Shown: piece after piece, positions 1-5,769 of the stretch
Layout of the letters: every line of letters starts with the position of its first letter
How positions within the stretch are numbered: the stretch's first letter is position 1
Assembly: GCA_017618625.1 (NCBI GenBank)
Contig: JAFZTV010000060.1
Span: 1-12,164 of the forward strand
Direction: 5' to 3'
DNA length: 12,164 nucleotides
Source of the DNA: Bacteroidales bacterium
GTDB taxonomy: Bacteria > Bacteroidota > Bacteroidia > Bacteroidales > P3
Notes under the pieces: generated by a model
The model's database searches: none
What the model saw: the letters and a program-made list of their open reading frames with translations, nothing else
Told to the model about the DNA's origin: nothing
Program-made: the position numbers and the translations under genes

Positions 1-635
1 CCCACGTTGCGCTCAATCTCTGCGTCGGTGATTGCCTCTCCCTCTTTTACCGATACGAACAGTTTCTGCAGTTCGTTCGAAAGCTTCGATAGGTTGTTGC
101 CCAACGCCTCGAATAGCAGCAGCGATGCCTTCTCCGTTATCGTGCGTCCGTGTTGCTTCACATAGTTCAGTATCCAAGTCGGCACCTCGCTGTCGTACAG
201 TTTGTTACGTTGATACACTACGCCGGCTTTCTTTATCGCACTGTATGCTTTTATGCGTCCGTCAAGTTTCTCTTTGCGGTAGCAAAGCACCAGTACTGAC
301 TGCTGTGTCGCCTTCTCTAGATATGCCGCCAGCACGTCCCATTCTTTCAGAGCTATGTCCTGAGCCTCCTTCACCAGTACTAGCCTGCGTTCCGACATCA
401 TCGGGAATTGGCTGGCGCTCCCCACCACGTCGGTCATGTGTACGTCGCGTCCATACATAACGGCCTGGTCGAAGTCTCGGTAATCCTCCGGTACGATGTT
501 CTTCTCGAAATAGTCCGACAGAAGGTCTATATAGTAGCCTTCCTCGCCCATAAGTAGATACACCGGGGCAATCTTCTTCGCCTCTATGTCAGCCATTATC
601 TGGCTTTCCGATATTGTTGACTCCTTCTTTGCCAT
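1..635 (-). CDS. holA: DNA polymerase III subunit delta, partial (3' end outside window)
   Basis: The minus strand is open from an ATG at 635 to the window edge, giving 211 residues with no stop; the C-terminal part lies outside. The N-terminus carries the delta-subunit pattern: PVYLLMGEEGYYID at residues 24-37, then a FPMMSERRLVLVKEA segment near residues 78-92, then a stretch resembling the lid region (LGNNLSKLSNELQKL near residue 185). In the family, delta is the clamp-loader subunit that binds and opens the beta sliding clamp, acting in the cytoplasm with tau/gamma and delta prime. Bacteroidales delta proteins are usually about 330-340 residues, so roughly two thirds is visible. The ATG lies 18 bases after a good TAnnTTTG promoter element (654-661), giving a very short leader. 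Identification rests on motif recognition and is confident. Confidence 0.9.
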   Translation of the reverse strand, partial: MAKKESTISESQIMADIEAKKIAPVYLLMGEEGYYIDLLSDYFEKNIVPEDYRDFDQAVMYGRDVHMTDVVGSASQFPMMSERRLVLVKEAQDIALKEWDVLAAYLEKATQQSVLVLCYRKEKLDGRIKAYSAIKKAGVVYQRNKLYDSEVPTWILNYVKQHGRTITEKASLLLFEALGNNLSKLSNELQKLFVSVKEGEAITDAEIERNV

Positions 636-653
636 AAGCCTACAAAAAGTGTG

Positions 654-661
654 CAAATTTA
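654..661 (-). promoter_or_regulatory. Bacteroidetes -7 promoter element upstream of holA
   Basis: Read on the minus strand this is TAAATTTG, a full match to the TAnnTTTG -7 element of Bacteroidetes vegetative promoters. It ends 18 bases before the holA ATG, so transcription would start roughly a dozen bases before the start codon. I see no TTTG -33 element at the expected 19-21 base distance, only a TGTG, so the assignment rests on the -7 box and its position. Confidence 0.5.
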
Positions 662-734
662 CACAAAATTCACGAATTACACACAGACCGATAATATTTC
701 AGACTTCTACGAAACCTTTTAAGCCCAATTATTC

Positions 735-755
735 GCTTGATTTATCCCATCAAGC
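735..755. repeat. Small perfect inverted repeat (7-bp stem, 7-base loop)
   Basis: GCTTGAT at 735-741 is followed by its exact reverse complement ATCAAGC at 749-755, with loop TTATCCC. No T-run follows on either strand, so it is not a standard terminator. It lies about 75 bases upstream of the holA promoter element. It could be a protein-binding site or chance. Confidence 0.35.
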
Positions 756-837
756 AACGCCCACGAAAGCTTTTCTTAAAGAATATGGGTGGCAGTTTTC
801 CGTCGCGAAGGCACAGGCTTTCCGAATTCAATTCATC

Positions 838-1013
838 TACATTTCACCTACTTTTCATTTACTTCTCGTTTACATTTCTTTTACCTTTCTTTTACTTTTC
901 GCCTACTTTTCTTTTACATTTTACCTACTTTTCTCCTACATTTCACCTATACAGAGCCCATACAGACCCTATACAGGTTTTACTTTTCTCCCACTTTGGA
1001 CCCACTCTGCTCC
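838..1013. repeat. Array of sixteen degenerate 11-bp tandem repeats
   Basis: From 838 the sequence divides without gaps into sixteen 11-mers. The first ten fit TACWTTTCNYY closely: TAC is invariant in all ten, T is fixed at positions 5 and 7, C at position 8 in nine of ten, and position 9 varies. Units 11-13 diverge (TATACAGAGCC, CATACAGACCC, TATACAGGTTT), unit 14 returns to TACTTTTCTCC, and units 15-16 begin CAC. Every unit ends in CC or TT, never CT or TC. The plus strand is almost free of G in the first ten units. Eleven is not a multiple of three, and all three plus frames stay open across most of the array, so the open frames here come from composition and do not indicate genes. The array lies between the terminator at 1038-1068 and the holA promoter. 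Its function is unknown. Confidence 0.9.
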
Positions 1014-1037
1014 TAGTATGCGACAAATGGAAGGAAA

Positions 1038-1068
1038 CACAAAAAAGAGCAGCCGTCGGCCACTCTTT
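1038..1068 (-). terminator. Rho-independent terminator, minus strand
   Basis: Read on the minus strand, AAAGAGTGGCC (1068-1058) pairs with GGCTGCTCTTT (1054-1044) around a GAC loop. The eleven-pair stem includes two G-U wobbles and is followed at once by further T residues (1043-1041) and then GTGTTT. On the plus strand the two wobble positions become A/C mismatches, so the hairpin is much better for transcripts running leftward. It would end transcription coming from the DUF2400 gene or the small ORF at 1130-1237 before it reaches the 11-bp array and holA. Some plus-strand activity is possible because TTTGTTTT follows on that side. Confidence 0.75.
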
Positions 1069-1090
1069 GTTTTAAGCTTACATTGTATAA

Positions 1091-1111
1091 TTGCGGACGA
1101 CATATCCGCAA
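1091..1111. repeat. Hairpin upstream of the terminator
   Basis: TTGCGGA (1091-1097) and TCCGCAA (1105-1111) form a perfect 7-bp stem around a seven-base loop. On the minus strand it lies between the stop of the 35-codon ORF (1130) and the terminator stem (1068-1044). A leftward transcript would therefore carry two stem-loops in a row. This could be part of a small RNA or a stabilising 3' structure. Confidence 0.45.
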
Positions 1112-1129
1112 CAACTGAAAGGCCTGGCG

Positions 1130-1237
1130 TTATTTTTGTATACAATCATGAAAATAATATTCAAGCCCTATTTCGTCTTTTCCCGCCATACCAACCAGCA
1201 TCGCTCCCACCGCCAAAATCAAAAAACACTTTTTCAT
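1130..1237 (-). CDS. Possible 35-residue exported or membrane peptide, or gene remnant
   Basis: The minus strand carries ATG at 1237 and TAA at 1132-1130. The product starts MKKCFLILAVGAMLVGMAGK, a two-lysine plus hydrophobic N-terminus typical of signal peptides, followed by only 15 more residues (DEIGLEYYFHDCIQK). I do not recognise a family. In its favour: the strand matches the neighbouring minus-strand genes, the upstream sequence is A-rich, a TATCTTTTG (one base longer than a TAnnTTTG box) precedes it near 1264-1272, and a strong terminator follows. Against: it is very short and could be the surviving 5' end of a longer secreted-protein gene, or an accidental frame inside a small RNA. 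It has no lipobox cysteine at the expected place. Confidence 0.35.
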   Translation of the reverse strand: MKKCFLILAVGAMLVGMAGKDEIGLEYYFHDCIQK

Positions 1238-1271
1238 GATAATTACATTTTTTCAAGTTAAATCAAAAGAT

Positions 1272-1326
1272 ACCCAACACTCACCCAACGCCCACTCAAC
1301 GCTCACTCAACTCCCACTCACCCCCA
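1272..1326. repeat. Second 11-bp tandem array (five units), overlapping the 3' end of the DUF2400 gene
   Basis: Five consecutive 11-mers (ACCCAACACTC, ACCCAACGCCC, ACTCAACGCTC, ACTCAACTCCC, ACTCACCCCCA) follow ACYCAACNCYC, the last unit being the poorest. The unit at 1305-1315 contains the stop codon (1307-1309) of the minus-strand DUF2400 gene, so that protein's final residues (VGVSGS) are encoded by the repeat. Shifted by one base, the unit reads CACYCAACNCY and matches the YAC-N4-C-N-YY framework of the array at 838-1013, with the variable base in the same place. The plus strand has almost no G. Confidence 0.85.
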
Positions 1327-2056
1327 CCCCGAACAAAGCGAAGTCGCCTTTAAGCGGGTCGTCGGGGAAAATGTCTGCCAAAACGGAAGTCAACTTCAAC
1401 GCGGCCGACATGGATGCGTTGCGGCTATGCAGCAGCCCCATTTTGCAGGCCTCGGAAAGCACATGCGTGTCCATCGGCATGATGAGCGTACGCTTGTCTA
1501 TAAAATCGCTCCACAGACCCAAATCCACAGGCGACCCATCCCGCACCATCCAACGCATGAACATACAGAGTCGCTTGCACGACGAGGTGGTGTCTTTAGG
1601 GATTACACCGACCGAATGATGGAGCGCAAACCACCGGCAGATGGCATCGATGGCGGCGAGCGTGTCGCCAATTTTCCGGCATCTGAGATAATCACCGATA
1701 CTGCCGTATTCACCAATCATGGCACTTGTGGCGTCGAGGAAAAGACGCATGGTAGCTTTGTCGTAGAGGCGATAGAAGCAGCCCTTGTCGTTCGATGCGA
1801 ACTGCTGACGATAGGCCTGTTCGGAGACCCAATGCAAGACGTCGCCACCGCTCCAGTCAAGAAAAAGCTGAATCTTGGGGAGAAACTGGCTGCGACTGCC
1901 ATAGCTCAAAGCGGAAGCAAGGAAGGCTGTCACCTCGCGGTTTGTGTCGCCCCGAACCTGATGCATGAACCACGAGGGGTCGCCGTTCAGGAAATCGGCT
2001 GTTTCATAGCGTGCGGCGTATTCGGTCAGTTTGTCAATGAGTTCTGGGTGCGTCAT
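1307..2056 (-). CDS. TIGR02757 / DUF2400 family protein
   Basis: This is a 249-residue cytoplasmic protein starting at ATG 2056 with no signal peptide. The family's hallmarks are present: an N-terminal helical part with DTNREVTAFLASALSYG (residues 37-53), the core KRLCMFMRWMVRDGSPVDLG (161-180), PMDTHV (194-199), and the C-terminal DDPLKGDFALFGVG (232-245). The biochemical function of the family is not established. The length is normal. The last residues after FGVG (VSGS) and the stop lie inside an 11-bp tandem repeat, so the C-terminal tail appears to have been set by the repeat. The gene is divergent from the first C10 peptidase gene, with about 106 bases between the two starts. The terminator at 1038-1068 may serve it. 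Confidence 0.88.
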   Translation of the reverse strand: MTHPELIDKLTEYAARYETADFLNGDPSWFMHQVRGDTNREVTAFLASALSYGSRSQFLPKIQLFLDWSGGDVLHWVSEQAYRQQFASNDKGCFYRLYDKATMRLFLDATSAMIGEYGSIGDYLRCRKIGDTLAAIDAICRWFALHHSVGVIPKDTTSSCKRLCMFMRWMVRDGSPVDLGLWSDFIDKRTLIMPMDTHVLSEACKMGLLHSRNASMSAALKLTSVLADIFPDDPLKGDFALFGVGVSGS

Positions 2057-2072
2057 ACTTTGTGTTTTAGAG

Positions 2073-2102
2073 CAAATGGACTATATCATATACAACTGCA
2101 AT
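2073..2102 (-). promoter_or_regulatory. Candidate promoter for the DUF2400 gene
   Basis: On the minus strand ATTG (2102-2099) is followed 18 bases later by TCCATTTG (2080-2073). The second element keeps TTTG of the TAnnTTTG box but has TC instead of TA, and the spacing is one base short of the usual range. It ends 16 bases before the ATG at 2056. It is a reasonable but imperfect match, supported mainly by position in the divergent intergenic region. Confidence 0.35.
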
Positions 2103-2104
2103 AT

Positions 2105-2122
2105 TACGAATTATTTTTCGTA
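2105..2122. promoter_or_regulatory. Inverted repeat in the divergent promoter region (possible operator)
   Basis: TACGAA (2105-2110) and TTCGTA (2117-2122) are exact reverse complements separated by six bases. The right arm overlaps the first two bases of the -7 box of the peptidase promoter (2121-2128), and the left arm lies just beyond the candidate -33 element of the divergent DUF2400 promoter. A dimeric regulator bound here could affect both genes. A six-base arm can also occur by chance in AT-rich DNA. Confidence 0.35.
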
Positions 2123-2128
2123 TCTTTG
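2121..2128 (+). promoter_or_regulatory. Bacteroidetes -7 promoter element for the C10 peptidase cluster
   Basis: TATCTTTG is a full match to TAnnTTTG. It lies 34 bases before the ATG at 2163, leaving a leader of roughly 25-30 A/T-rich bases. The -33 position (about 2097-2100) reads TGCA, a poor match. It probably drives the plus-strand cluster beginning with the two peptidases. Confidence 0.5.
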
Positions 2129-2162
2129 CAAATGTTTTTGAATAACGAACAAATATACATGT

Positions 2163-3941
2163 ATGCGTAAAATAATTCTTACAGTGGTCGCGACGCTTGT
2201 CGCAGCTAGTGCGTTTGGGGACAAGGTGAGCGTGGAGCGAGCAGAGCAGGTGGCCTCGAATTTTTGGAGACAGGAGACGGGGAGCATACCCCGACTGACG
2301 GAATTGAGCGCGGAGGCAAACCTAAGCGAGCTATACCTATTCGACGTTGACGGAGGCAAGGGATATGTGGTGATTGCGGGTGACGATGTGGCCTATCCCG
2401 TGCTGGCCTACTCAGTCAGCAGCGGCTTTCCGACAGGCAATATCGCACCATCGGTGATGTACATGCTGAGATACTACGAAAACCAGATAATCTTTGCCCG
2501 TGATTTAGGCGGAGAAGCGATGCCCGACGTGACGAAAGAATGGAGTGATTTGGAAAACGGCATAGCGCTGGAGGCGAAAACGAGCAGGGAGGTGCCGCAG
2601 ATGATGACAAGCAAATGGTCGCAAAACGAGCCATACAATGACAAATGCCCGAAAGCGTCTGGACAAGAGCGCTGCGTGACGGGCTGTGTAGCCACCGCCA
2701 TGGCACAGGTGATGCGGTATTGGCAATATCCCGTTCACGGTGTGGGACAACACTCATACTCGTATAACGACCGCCCGGTAGCAGTGACCCACATGCTGGG
2801 CGACTCGTCAGCGGTGTGGCTGTACGACACTCTGACCGTGGATTACGAAAACACCTTCTACGACTGGGAGAATATGCCAGACATCGCGACGCCGGCAAGT
2901 CCTGAAACCGAGAAAGATGCGGTGTCAACACTGGTGTATCACTGCGGAGTGGCCGTTGATATGGTTTACACCCCGAATGGCAGCGGAGCGTTTATGACCC
3001 GGCAGGAGGTATTGAACTTTGACTCGGTGAACTACTCCACCGAGATAGCAGCCGAGGTGGTAATACCGCAATATTTCGGCTATTCGGAGAACACCAAAGG
3101 TCTTCTACGTTCTGACTACGAAACGACGGAATGGCTGGCGCTGCTGAAGAACGAGCTCAGCAACGGGCGCCCGATAATATACGCAGGCAACGACCCCGGG
3201 AGCGACTACGGCCATGCATTCGTGCTTGACGGATACAACACACGAACGTTTTTCCACTGCAACTTCGGTTGGGGCGGGGTTTATGACGGAGATTTCCGTA
3301 TTGACGAAATCGCACCTGAAAGAGGCGGCCACGCCTTTACCGACAAGCAGTCGGGCATATTCTGGATGTATCCTCCGGGAGAGGGTTTCTTCGAGGCAAC
3401 CATAAGCTGTACGGGAGCCGCATCGGGCGGAGTTGTGCTTGACGGCGAAACGGCGGTGTGCGACAGCACCATCAGGATGGAGATAGGCCAAGAGGGCCGG
3501 GTGTTGAAAATTGTGGCCGAGCGGGGCTTCCTAGTCGGGAGGGTTCTTGCCGACAAAGACACCCTGTTCAGAAACAACACGATATTTGAAGGTCACGATA
3601 TATCATGCAGCATAGGCGAGGAGCCGCGCACCGTAATCTGCGACTTTTCAAACCGCAAACGCGACGTGAACTTGAAAGTGATGTTTGTCGTCAATCCCGA
3701 CGAAGACCCACTATCGATAACCGAGGCCGGAGGCGAAGGCGCTACCAAAGTGACGGCCAACGGGAAAAAAATCGAGCTGAAAGGAGGCGCGATAGGCGAA
3801 GTCAATGTGTATGACGTGATTGGGCGAAGGGTGGCGACGCACAACGCACACGGAGAGAACAGCGCAACCATAGAGATAAACAAATGCGGCTTGTATATCG
3901 TTCGCTGCGGCAACGAAGCTCATAAAGTCTTGGTGCACTAA
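2163..3941 (+). CDS. Secreted C10 (streptopain-like) cysteine peptidase with type IX-style C-terminal domain, copy 1
   Basis: This 592-residue protein has a signal peptide (residues 1-17 or 1-19, cleavage probably after ASA), then a Spi-type propeptide (residues 20 to about 145, with AEQVASNFW near its start) that in C10 enzymes keeps the zymogen inactive. The peptidase domain follows: nucleophile Cys175 in VTGCVATAMAQVM, catalytic His351 in YGHAFVLDGY, and Trp370 in NFGWGG, as in streptopain and interpain. After about residue 405 comes a beta-rich spacer, and the last 60 residues (VNVYDVIGRRVA ... GLYIVRCGNEAHKVLV) resemble a type A sorting domain of the type IX secretion system. It therefore probably degrades proteins at the cell surface or outside the cell. 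It begins a plus-strand cluster, with a paralogue 62 bases downstream. An extra cysteine, Cys171, lies four residues before the nucleophile and is absent from copy 2. The natural substrate cannot be read from the sequence. Confidence 0.93.
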   Translation: MRKIILTVVATLVAASAFGDKVSVERAEQVASNFWRQETGSIPRLTELSAEANLSELYLFDVDGGKGYVVIAGDDVAYPVLAYSVSSGFPTGNIAPSVMYMLRYYENQIIFARDLGGEAMPDVTKEWSDLENGIALEAKTSREVPQMMTSKWSQNEPYNDKCPKASGQERCVTGCVATAMAQVMRYWQYPVHGVGQHSYSYNDRPVAVTHMLGDSSAVWLYDTLTVDYENTFYDWENMPDIATPASPETEKDAVSTLVYHCGVAVDMVYTPNGSGAFMTRQEVLNFDSVNYSTEIAAEVVIPQYFGYSENTKGLLRSDYETTEWLALLKNELSNGRPIIYAGNDPGSDYGHAFVLDGYNTRTFFHCNFGWGGVYDGDFRIDEIAPERGGHAFTDKQSGIFWMYPPGEGFFEATISCTGAASGGVVLDGETAVCDSTIRMEIGQEGRVLKIVAERGFLVGRVLADKDTLFRNNTIFEGHDISCSIGEEPRTVICDFSNRKRDVNLKVMFVVNPDEDPLSITEAGGEGATKVTANGKKIELKGGAIGEVNVYDVIGRRVATHNAHGENSATIEINKCGLYIVRCGNEAHKVLVH

Positions 3942-3963
3942 CGACCATCCGTCAGCAGAACAC

Positions 3964-3994
3964 ATATCAACGTAAAAAATATCAACGTATCAAC
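3964..3994 (+). repeat. Short direct repeats in the leader between the two peptidase genes
   Basis: The 11-mer ATATCAACGTA occurs at 3964-3974 and 3979-3989, and a further TATCAAC follows at 3988-3994. They fill much of the 62-base gap before the second peptidase ATG at 4004. They may result from local duplication, or they may act in translation or mRNA processing. No terminator or -7 promoter box is visible in this gap, which fits co-transcription. Confidence 0.5.
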
Positions 3995-4003
3995 ATAACA
4001 ACC

Positions 4004-5728
4004 ATGAAACGATTTTTCATTGCTTTGGCTCTTATTCCTATGCTTGTGCAGGCCAATCCCGTTGACAAAACCACAGCTATGCGAGTGGCGGAAAATTTCT
4101 GGTGGCAGGAATTCAAAGAGCATGTAAGCTTCACCGACTACTCCAGCGTGCTGGATTTGACCGAGATTTACTTGTTTGAGGAGATAAACGACAGGGGTTT
4201 CATAATCGTATCGGCCGACGACCGGGCAATGCCAGTGCTGGGATACTCGCGACGCCCCTTTGCGACACACAACATCTGCCCATCGGTTGTGTCATGGCTA
4301 CGCACGTATGAAGAGCAGATTGTGTATGCACGGATGAACGACATCAAGGCCGACGAAACGGTAAGCGGAGAATGGGACGCGCTGAAAACCGGAACACCTT
4401 TGCCCGAGCCCAAAGCGTCGATACAGGTAGATCCTCTGCTGACCTCGGCATGGGACCAGGACGAGCCATACAACCTATACTGCCCCGGCGAGGGCAACAA
4501 CAAAGCACCCACGGGGTGCGTGGCGACCGCGATATCGCAGGTGATGAACTACTGGAAATATCCCGAACACGGTTTCGGATACAACGAATACAACTATGCC
4601 GACTACACCGACACCAACTTCGGATGGACTTACGGCACCTTGAGCGCCGACTTCGAAAACACCTACTATGACTGGGACAACATGGTCGATACGTTGCACA
4701 CCACGTCGGACAGCGCCAGCATCAAAGCCGTAGCCCTGCTCAACTACCAGTGCGGCATAGCGCTCAACATGCTGTACAAACCAGGCGGAAGCATGGCCTT
4801 TGTGACTATTGAGGACAACATCCTGTTCGACACCAACCACTACCCCACGCGCATCGCCGCCGAGAACATCATACCCCGGTTTTTCGGCTATTCGTCGGCA
4901 ACAGAGGGACGCCTGCGCAACGAATTCAGCACGGTGACGGGATGGATAAACCTGCTGCGTGACGACCTGCAGAAGGGCCGCCCCATAGTGTTTGCCGGAG
5001 CTGCGGAAGAAGGACCGTCGGCCGGACACTGCTTTATCGTTGACGGATGCAACCCTCGCCTGTATTTCCATATAAATATGGGTTGGGGTGGCTCTTATGA
5101 CGGCGACTACCGCATTGACGCACTTTCTCCATACAGATACAACTTCAACAGCCGCCAGCAAGCCATCATAGGCATGAGGCCACCGCAGTTCTCGAGCGTC
5201 AAGGTGGTATGTAGCGGCGCTGAAAACGAAAACAGCGGCGTTTTCCATGGTCAGACTCCCGTATGCGAAACGTTCGTAAACATGACCAACGGCGGCACCG
5301 AAAACATCCTCGACATAACAGCCGGCGAAGGAGAGATTATAGCCACAATCGCGGTGGACAACGACGTAGTGTACAGCTACGGCTCGGTTTATAATCAGGA
5401 AAACCTTAATGTCCAAAATCAAAAACACATAAGCTACGACTTCTCCTCGATTGAAGACGATGTGACACTTCGCATTTACTTCACCAGCGGAGAGCTGTCG
5501 ATAGACGCAGCCAGTCGCGACGCCGACAAACTGACGGTGTATGCCAAAGACAAGAACGTGATATTGAAAGGGTGTTCCATCGGATGCGGCAGCATCTATG
5601 ACATCATGGGACGCAAGGTGGCAGACTTTGACGGTCATGAATCCGCCTCTCTATCCGTTCCTGTGTCGCAGAACGGCGTCTATATTGTCAGAACCAACGG
5701 ATTGTCGCACAAAGTAGTGGTAAGATAA
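4004..5728 (+). CDS. Secreted C10 cysteine peptidase with type IX-style C-terminal domain, copy 2
   Basis: This 574-residue paralogue of the preceding gene has the same domain order. The signal peptide is residues 1-17 (cleavage near VQA|NP), followed by a Spi-type propeptide with AMRVAENFWWQEF near residues 25-37. The C10 domain has Cys172 in PTGCVATAISQVM, His342 in AGHCFIVDGC and Trp361 in NMGWGG, so all catalytic residues are intact. A spacer follows, then a C-terminal sorting-like domain (SIYDIMGRKVADF ... NGVYIVRTN ... HKVVVR). The copies are clearly homologous but diverged throughout, so this is an old duplication. Likely role: extracellular or surface protease exported by the Sec and type IX systems, with a specificity different from copy 1. 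The start is the only ATG that keeps the whole signal peptide. It is probably co-transcribed with copy 1 and followed 41 bases later by the CNNM gene. Confidence 0.93.
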   Translation: MKRFFIALALIPMLVQANPVDKTTAMRVAENFWWQEFKEHVSFTDYSSVLDLTEIYLFEEINDRGFIIVSADDRAMPVLGYSRRPFATHNICPSVVSWLRTYEEQIVYARMNDIKADETVSGEWDALKTGTPLPEPKASIQVDPLLTSAWDQDEPYNLYCPGEGNNKAPTGCVATAISQVMNYWKYPEHGFGYNEYNYADYTDTNFGWTYGTLSADFENTYYDWDNMVDTLHTTSDSASIKAVALLNYQCGIALNMLYKPGGSMAFVTIEDNILFDTNHYPTRIAAENIIPRFFGYSSATEGRLRNEFSTVTGWINLLRDDLQKGRPIVFAGAAEEGPSAGHCFIVDGCNPRLYFHINMGWGGSYDGDYRIDALSPYRYNFNSRQQAIIGMRPPQFSSVKVVCSGAENENSGVFHGQTPVCETFVNMTNGGTENILDITAGEGEIIATIAVDNDVVYSYGSVYNQENLNVQNQKHISYDFSSIEDDVTLRIYFTSGELSIDAASRDADKLTVYAKDKNVILKGCSIGCGSIYDIMGRKVADFDGHESASLSVPVSQNGVYIVRTNGLSHKVVVR

Positions 5729-5769
5729 GACAAAACTAAACTTCCAAAAACAGCACACAAAACTCCGAT

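Larger units (their letters stand above)
636..1129. other. Intergenic region between holA and the small ORF
   Basis: This stretch of nearly 500 bases holds no gene that I can support. From low to high coordinate it contains the holA promoter element (654-661), a 7-bp inverted repeat (735-755), the 11-bp repeat array (838-1013), a minus-strand terminator hairpin (1038-1068) and a second hairpin (1091-1111). I see nothing recognisable in 662-734 and 756-837 on either strand. The long plus-strand open frames here are products of the repeat. Confidence 0.7.

Noticed and set aside
838..1013. CRISPR array
   Set aside because: The units are contiguous 11-mers with no spacers, are degenerate, and no cas genes are nearby.
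586..1239. Plus-strand open frames of 217, 112 and 75 codons across the 11-bp array
   Set aside because: All three frames are open at once with near-identical Phe/Tyr/Leu-rich peptides, which is the product of an 11-base repeat without stops. The first also runs into holA from the opposite strand.
4475..5638. A 387-codon open frame on the minus strand, antisense to the second C10 peptidase
   Set aside because: It lies wholly opposite an intact, motif-bearing gene, shows no recognisable domain, and is explained by codon composition of the real gene leaving the mirror frame open.
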